A DNA stretch of 27,605 bases from Ruminococcus sp. (lineage in GTDB: Bacteria; Bacillota; Clostridia; Oscillospirales; Acutalibacteraceae). Under the pieces are notes generated by a model. The model was not told where the DNA came from, did no database searches, and saw nothing but the letters and a program-made list of their open reading frames with translations. The stretch lies in the NCBI GenBank assembly GCA_004555265.1, contig SFIQ01000019.1, forward strand, positions 1 to 27,605. Reading direction: 5' to 3'. Below, piece after piece: positions 23,389-27,605 of this stretch (position 1 is its first letter; each line of letters starts with the position of its first letter). Both the position numbers and the translations under genes were made by a program.

Positions 23389-24603
23389 ATGAACAAAAAA
23401 ATTTCTTTGGGGCTTGCGCTCGCGTTGGTTTTTATTTCGGTTGCGGCAACCGTAGCCATTACGATGTCTTTGACGATGCGCACCTATAACGCCATTATTA
23501 AAGATTTGCCCAGCCGTTCAAAACTGTATTCTGCTGTTTCGGAGTTAGACGATATTGTTCGCAACAACTATTACGGCGAAATCAATGATAGCCTGTTAAA
23601 TGCGGAGTTATCCGGCGGCTATGCCGAGGGCTTGGGCGACAAATACAGCCGCTATCTATCCGCCGCCGATTACAGCACCTATAAAGACGAAATGGACGGC
23701 AAAAAAATCGGTATCGGCGTGATTGCCTTTTATAATCCTGCCGATATGTCGATTTATGTTGCCGAGGTTTCCGAAAACTCTCCGGCGGCTATCAGCGGCT
23801 TACAAAAGGGCGACAAAATTACACATATTGATGAAGAAGCCGTTACGGTTTATAATTACACGGAACTGGTGAAAAAACTGACGGGTGACCGCCTTTCCAC
23901 CGTGACTGTGACCTTTGTGCGTGGGGAAGAAAGTAAAACCGTCAGCGTGGTGAAAGGGTATTCGGCGCAAAGCGTATATTATAGTTTAAACAGCGGCGTC
24001 GGCTATGTGAAAATTACCGATTTTTACGCCACCACGGCTACGCAGTTAAACGATGCGGTCAATTCCCTTGTGAAGCAAGGCGCAACGAGTTTGGTTTTTG
24101 ATTTACGCGGCACCTATAACGGCTTAATTACCCACGCGGCAAGCGCTTTGGATGTGCTTGTGCCTGTGGCAAGTGAGGGAACGGGTGCTTTGGCAACGGC
24201 AACGGCAAAGGACGGCTCGGTTCGTCAAACCTTTACCGCGGATGCGGAGAGTGTTTCTATGCCGATGATTGTGCTGGTCAATTCCGAGACGGCAGGCCCT
24301 GCGGAGTTGTTTGCCTGTGATTTGCGCGATTACGGCAAAGCACAACTGGTCGGGGAAAAAACCGCCGGGAACGGCACGATGCAGGAAGCGTTTGCTTTAA
24401 GTGACGGCGGAGCTATTTTGTTGACAACGGCAGTCATACAGCCGTATATCAGCGATGCTTACAATAAGGTCGGCTTAACGCCGGATACAGAAGTCCCGTT
24501 AAGCAGTGAAAAGCGTGTCAAACTGCCTGTATTGCCCCTTGCGGAGGATGACCAATATCAAAAGGCATATTCCATGCTGACAGGTGAAACAAGCGGCGAA
24601 TAA
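23389..24603 (+). CDS. S41 C-terminal-processing peptidase-like protein, catalytic dyad lost
   Basis: This is a 404-residue membrane-anchored protein of the CtpA/S41 family. An N-terminal hydrophobic anchor (about 5-30) is followed by a helical region, a PDZ domain at about 100-190 (IYVAEVSENSPAAISGLQKG, DKITHIDEE) and the S41 fold (GVGYVKITDF, LVFDLRG, IVLVNSETAG). Active members use a Ser in TASAAE-like sequence and a Lys about 25 residues later in FGKG. Here these read TAGPAE (G303) and AGNG (N328), exactly 25 apart. Both catalytic residues are therefore missing and the protein is probably not a peptidase. It is last in the ftsEX operon, 28 nt after the hydrolase, and could be a scaffold or regulator of that hydrolase (inference). 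Confidence 0.9.
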   Translation: MNKKISLGLALALVFISVAATVAITMSLTMRTYNAIIKDLPSRSKLYSAVSELDDIVRNNYYGEINDSLLNAELSGGYAEGLGDKYSRYLSAADYSTYKDEMDGKKIGIGVIAFYNPADMSIYVAEVSENSPAAISGLQKGDKITHIDEEAVTVYNYTELVKKLTGDRLSTVTVTFVRGEESKTVSVVKGYSAQSVYYSLNSGVGYVKITDFYATTATQLNDAVNSLVKQGATSLVFDLRGTYNGLITHAASALDVLVPVASEGTGALATATAKDGSVRQTFTADAESVSMPMIVLVNSETAGPAELFACDLRDYGKAQLVGEKTAGNGTMQEAFALSDGGAILLTTAVIQPYISDAYNKVGLTPDTEVPLSSEKRVKLPVLPLAEDDQYQKAYSMLTGETSGE

Positions 24604-24616
24604 GTGTAAGAAATCG

Positions 24617-24655
24617 AAATCACCTTGCATACAGTGGTATGTGGGGTGATTTTTT
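24617..24655 (+). terminator. Rho-independent terminator of the ftsEX operon
   Basis: AAATCACC (24617-24624) and GGTGATTT (24645-24652) pair, with an inner CATAC/GTATG stem, followed by a T-run (24650-24655). It lies 13 nt after the stop of the S41 protein. Confidence 0.85.
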
Positions 24656-25436
24656 GTTTTGTGTTTTAGAAATTAAACCGTATATAGCATTACCGCGGTT
24701 TCGCCGACGGTTTTCTAAAAATGCACAGCCGTCCATAGAAAAAGTTGCGGTGCGCGGCGGCGCGTTTTTTTATAAAGCGACCGTGCAAGCAGAAAAAAAC
24801 GGGTATGCCGATTTATCGTTTTTACCCTTTTATATCGGCGCGGCGGCACAAAGAATTCTGCCTTGCGGCGAAATTCGGCAGGATTTACCCGCACCGCTTC
24901 GGCTGTATTCGCCACGCATTTTTCCGACAGTGTTGTTTTTAAATTCCGCCCGCGCGTTTTTGCAAAAAAACCGTGTGCTTTTCCAAAACTGTACGCTCGG
25001 TATCATCGACCCGAACGGTACTTTACAAACCGCCGTATGCGATTTTGTACCGCTTGTAAAATCCATGCGTATTTTTTGTGAAAATAAGGCAAGCTATGAT
25101 ACGGTACAATCCGAAATTCTATCGTCGAACGGGCTTTCCGTTATCCTGTGCGATACGCCCGAAGCCTTAACGGGATGCGATGTTTTGCTGTCCCCCTATA
25201 CGGTAACAGCGGACGGGCAGTTCGGTACACTTACGGTATTGCGCGGCGGGAAAACCGTGCTGGCGGGTGAGGGGATAGCCTTACCGCCGGAATATGAATC
25301 GCGTCGCCCCGCGGGGACAGACCCGCTGCTTTTTGCGTCAGCACTGTATGCTTGCTGTAATGTGTTTGCGTTGCGGAATTTGCAATATGAAAAATTCACA
25401 TCTTTGCCGTCAACAAAAACAGTAGGAATGTATTGA
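24654..25436 (+). CDS. Hypothetical protein, start uncertain
   Basis: I do not recognise this protein of about 260 residues. Composition and codon use are coding-like. The sequence begins IKPYIALPRFRRRF and includes CTLGIIDPNG and VILCDTPEAL, which suggests alternating strands and helices, perhaps a Rossmann-type fold; no catalytic motif stands out and there is no membrane segment. The frame opens upstream of 24639, but the operon terminator ends at 24655. The first usable start is TTG at 24654, within the T-run, preceded by GGGGTG. The real start may be a later non-ATG codon. The stop (25434-25436) lies inside the -35 of the greA promoter. Confidence 0.6.
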   Translation: MFCVLEIKPYIALPRFRRRFSKNAQPSIEKVAVRGGAFFYKATVQAEKNGYADLSFLPFYIGAAAQRILPCGEIRQDLPAPLRLYSPRIFPTVLFLNSARAFLQKNRVLFQNCTLGIIDPNGTLQTAVCDFVPLVKSMRIFCENKASYDTVQSEILSSNGLSVILCDTPEALTGCDVLLSPYTVTADGQFGTLTVLRGGKTVLAGEGIALPPEYESRRPAGTDPLLFASALYACCNVFALRNLQYEKFTSLPSTKTVGMY

Positions 25437-25461
25437 CAGAATGCCACATTTCTTTTATAAT
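25433..25461 (+). promoter_or_regulatory. Consensus promoter of greA
   Basis: TTGACA (25433-25438), a 17-nt spacer and TATAAT (25456-25461) match the sigma-A consensus exactly. The -35 includes the stop codon of the upstream gene. Confidence 0.93.
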
Positions 25462-25505
25462 AATTATCTGTGTAAATGTAAAAACCGAAAGGAGCACATA
25501 CAGAA

Positions 25506-25976
25506 ATGTTACAGGAAACCTTGTTGACCGCCGAGGGCTTAAAAGAGCTGGAACAGGAGTTAGAAACCTTAAAAACCGTCGGCAGAAAAGAAGCGGCTGA
25601 AAAAATTAAGGTTGCCAGAAGCTTCGGCGACCTTTCCGAAAATGCCGAATACGACGAGGCGATGAGCGACCAGGCGAAACTCGAAGCGCGCATCAACGAA
25701 ATCGAAAATATGATTAAAAACGCCAAAGTGTTTGACGAGGATACCCTCGGCACGGAGGTTGTGCATATCGGTTCCAAAGTGACCATCACCAATAGCAAAA
25801 AACAGAAATTTTCCTATAAAATCGTCGGCTTTGCGCAAGCAAATCCCGACGAGGGCAAAATCTCCGATGAATCCCCCGTTGGCAAAGCGCTTCTCGGGCA
25901 CAAGGTCGGCGATAAAGTGGTTGTAGAAGCGCCTATCGGCACTTTAAATTTTAAAGTTGTCTCTATCGACAAATAA
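25506..25976 (+). CDS. greA: Transcription elongation factor GreA
   Basis: GreA enters the secondary channel of RNA polymerase and stimulates cleavage of backtracked RNA. It has 156 residues, the normal length. Residues 1-75 form the antiparallel coiled coil with the acidic tip GDLSENAEYDEA at about 41-52. The C-terminal half is the FKBP-like domain (ISDESPVGKALLGHKVGD, then PIGTLNFKVV). The ATG follows AAAGGAG by 11 nt. It has its own strong promoter and is followed by lysS in the same direction. Confidence 0.98.
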   Translation: MLQETLLTAEGLKELEQELETLKTVGRKEAAEKIKVARSFGDLSENAEYDEAMSDQAKLEARINEIENMIKNAKVFDEDTLGTEVVHIGSKVTITNSKKQKFSYKIVGFAQANPDEGKISDESPVGKALLGHKVGDKVVVEAPIGTLNFKVVSIDK

Positions 25977-25991
25977 AATCTATCAAACCGT

Positions 25992-26011
25992 CGGGCGGGT
26001 TTTCCCGCCCG
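25992..26011 (+). terminator. GC-rich hairpin between greA and lysS
   Basis: CGGGCGGG (25992-25999) and CCCGCCCG (26004-26011) pair around TTTT, followed by TATTCTTTC. This is a plausible weak terminator or processing hairpin in the greA-lysS intergenic region. No separate lysS promoter is obvious, so partial read-through is likely. Confidence 0.55.
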
Positions 26012-26038
26012 TATTCTTTCGATACAGGATGTGAATTT

Positions 26039-27544
26039 ATGGCACAGGATACGATGCAGAACAATGCACCGCAGCAGGATGTAAGCGAACAACACCGCAT
26101 TCGTCTGGGAAAATTGCAGGCAATGCAGGAAGCGGGCACGGACCCGTTTGTTTTAACGAAATATGATGTCACGCACCACAGCGCCGAGGTCAAAGAGAAT
26201 TTTGACGCTTTGGCGGGCAAAACCGTTCGTGTGGCAGGTCGTATGATGTCCAAGCGCGTGATGGGCAAAGCGTCTTTCTGCAACATTCAGGATTTGAAGG
26301 GGAACATTCAGTCCTATGTTGCACGCGACAGTATCGGCGAAGAGCCGTACAAAGCGTTCAAAAAGTTTGACATTGGCGATATTATCGGCATTGAGGGCGA
26401 GGTTTTCCAAACCAAAACGGGTGAAATTTCCATTCACGCTTCACAAATCACCTTGCTGTCCAAGAGCTTGCAGGTGCTGCCCGAAAAATTCCACGGCATC
26501 ACCAATACCGATATGCGTTATCGGCAGCGCTATGTGGATTTGATAATGAATCAAGATGTGAAGGACACTTTTATCAAGCGTTCCAAAATCATCAGCGCAA
26601 TCCGCAAATATTTAGATGGGCAAGGGTTTATGGAAGTAGAAACGCCGATGCTTGTTTCCAATGCAGGCGGCGCGGCGGCAAGACCGTTTGAAACCCATTT
26701 CAACGCGCTGGATTTGGATATCAAATTGCGCATTTCATTGGAACTGTATCTCAAACGCTTGATTGTCGGCGGTATGGAGCGCGTCTACGAAATCGGCAGA
26801 GTGTTCCGCAACGAAGGGCTTGACACTCGCCATAACCCTGAATTTACGCTGATGGAGTTGTATCAGGCGTATACGGACTATCACGGTATGATGGATTTAA
26901 CCGAAAACCTGTACCGTTATGTTGCAAAAGAAGTTTTGGGCACCACCAAAATCACCTATAACGGGATTGAAATGGATTTGGGCAAGCCCTTTGAAAGAAT
27001 TACGATGCTCGACGCGGTGAAAAAGTATGCGGGTGTGGATTTCAATGAAATTCATACACTCGAAGAAGCTCGCGCGGTTGCAAAAGAACACCACATTGAT
27101 TACGAGGAACGCCACCAAAAGGGTGATATTCTCAATTTGTTCTTTGAAGAATTTGTGGAAAAACACTTATTACAGCCCACATTTGTGATGGATCACCCGA
27201 TCGAGATTTCTCCCTTAACCAAAAAGAAACCCGAAAACCCCGACTATGTCGAGCGTTTCGAGTTCTTTATGAACGGTTGGGAAATGGCGAACGCCTATTC
27301 GGAGCTTAACGACCCCATTGACCAGCGTGAACGCTTTCAGGCGCAGGAGGCTTTGCTTGCCCAGGGCGATGAAGAGGCGAATACCACCGATGAGGATTTC
27401 CTCTATGCGTTGGAACTCGGTATGCCCCCCACAGGCGGTATCGGCTTCGGTATTGACCGTATGGTGATGCTCTTAACCGATTCTCCCGCCATCCGCGATG
27501 TTCTATTCTTCCCGACAATGAAGTCCTTACCGAACGACAAGTAA
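26039..27544 (+). CDS. lysS: Lysyl-tRNA synthetase, class II
   Basis: This cytoplasmic enzyme charges tRNA-Lys with lysine. It has 501 residues, as usual for bacterial LysS. After a short N-terminal helix come the OB-fold anticodon-binding domain (about 60-165, VRVAGRMMSKRVMGKASFCN) and the class II catalytic core. Motif 1 is around FMEVETPML. Motif 2 is YEIGRVFRNEGLDTRHNPEF. Motif 3 is GGIGFGIDRMVMLLT near the end. FMEVETPMLVSNAGGAAARP and the PEFTLMELYQAY segment are diagnostic. The ATG has only a weak AGGATG upstream. Confidence 0.98.
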   Translation: MAQDTMQNNAPQQDVSEQHRIRLGKLQAMQEAGTDPFVLTKYDVTHHSAEVKENFDALAGKTVRVAGRMMSKRVMGKASFCNIQDLKGNIQSYVARDSIGEEPYKAFKKFDIGDIIGIEGEVFQTKTGEISIHASQITLLSKSLQVLPEKFHGITNTDMRYRQRYVDLIMNQDVKDTFIKRSKIISAIRKYLDGQGFMEVETPMLVSNAGGAAARPFETHFNALDLDIKLRISLELYLKRLIVGGMERVYEIGRVFRNEGLDTRHNPEFTLMELYQAYTDYHGMMDLTENLYRYVAKEVLGTTKITYNGIEMDLGKPFERITMLDAVKKYAGVDFNEIHTLEEARAVAKEHHIDYEERHQKGDILNLFFEEFVEKHLLQPTFVMDHPIEISPLTKKKPENPDYVERFEFFMNGWEMANAYSELNDPIDQRERFQAQEALLAQGDEEANTTDEDFLYALELGMPPTGGIGFGIDRMVMLLTDSPAIRDVLFFPTMKSLPNDK

Positions 27545-27605
27545 GAAAACCCCAGTATTTATGCGGGTTTCGGGACTTTCCAAACCGAATAAATTTACCT
27601 CTTTA
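27545..27605 (+). other. Region after lysS (right edge)
   Basis: AAACCC and GGGTTT can form a short stem right after the stop codon with weak T content behind it, perhaps a terminator. Nothing else is seen before the window ends. Confidence 0.3.

Overview
The window is a low-to-mid GC bacterial chromosome segment. Its gene content suggests Bacillota, class Clostridia, probably an uncultured Oscillospirales/Ruminococcaceae-type gut bacterium. Grounds for this are the ftsE-ftsX-PcsB-like-S41 gene order, a CdaR/PucR-type regulator, greA-lysS, a FucO-type dehydrogenase, clean sigma-A-like promoters, and palindromic intergenic repeats that I associate with this group. The taxonomic call is inference; the gene families are read from the sequence.

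Layout. (1) 1-1060: no intact gene; a cluster of palindromic repeats (about 250-665), a 19-bp-arm hairpin (788-831) and a short gene remnant on the minus strand (854-1045). (2) 1187-9298: a complete type II-A CRISPR-Cas locus. A tracrRNA gene reads leftwards. It is divergent from a cas9-cas1-cas2-csn2 operon whose genes all overlap, followed by a leader and an array of 30 repeats and 29 spacers. (3) 9367-11356: a ZIP-family metal transporter and a cation/proton antiporter, convergent and overlapping. (4) 11599-13048: a DUF1835-like protein, then a gene-free stretch that looks like an integration-site scar beside two tRNA genes (CAU anticodon and Trp). (5) 13354-17702: fucO, divergent from a Crp/Fnr-type regulator that starts a four-gene ABC-importer operon. 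(6) 17780-19973: two tandem paralogous membrane-anchored proteins with a Cys-rich C-terminal domain, then a CdaR/PucR-type regulator. (7) 20242-24603: the cell-division and wall-remodelling operon ftsE-ftsX-M23 hydrolase-S41-like protein. (8) 24654-27544: a hypothetical protein, greA and lysS.

How the genes work together. In the CRISPR locus Cas1, Cas2, Csn2 and Cas9 acquire spacers next to a leader-anchoring sequence, and Cas9 with tracrRNA and crRNA cuts matching DNA. The tracrRNA anti-repeat and the array repeat pair with the same bulge layout as the S. pyogenes guide. The tracrRNA and candidate cas9 promoters share their -10 positions, and an inverted repeat lies inside that overlap. In the division operon FtsEX is expected to activate the secreted M23 hydrolase, but that gene carries a frameshift here. 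The S41 protein after it has lost both catalytic dyad residues (Gly303 and Asn328 at the Ser/Lys positions), so it is probably a pseudopeptidase.

I did not find an entirely new system. The observations I rate highest are the shared tracrRNA/cas9 promoter region, the pseudo-S41 protein in the FtsEX operon, spacers that can be read as phage polymerase and translation-start sequences, and the tRNA-linked attachment-like scar at 12477-12875.
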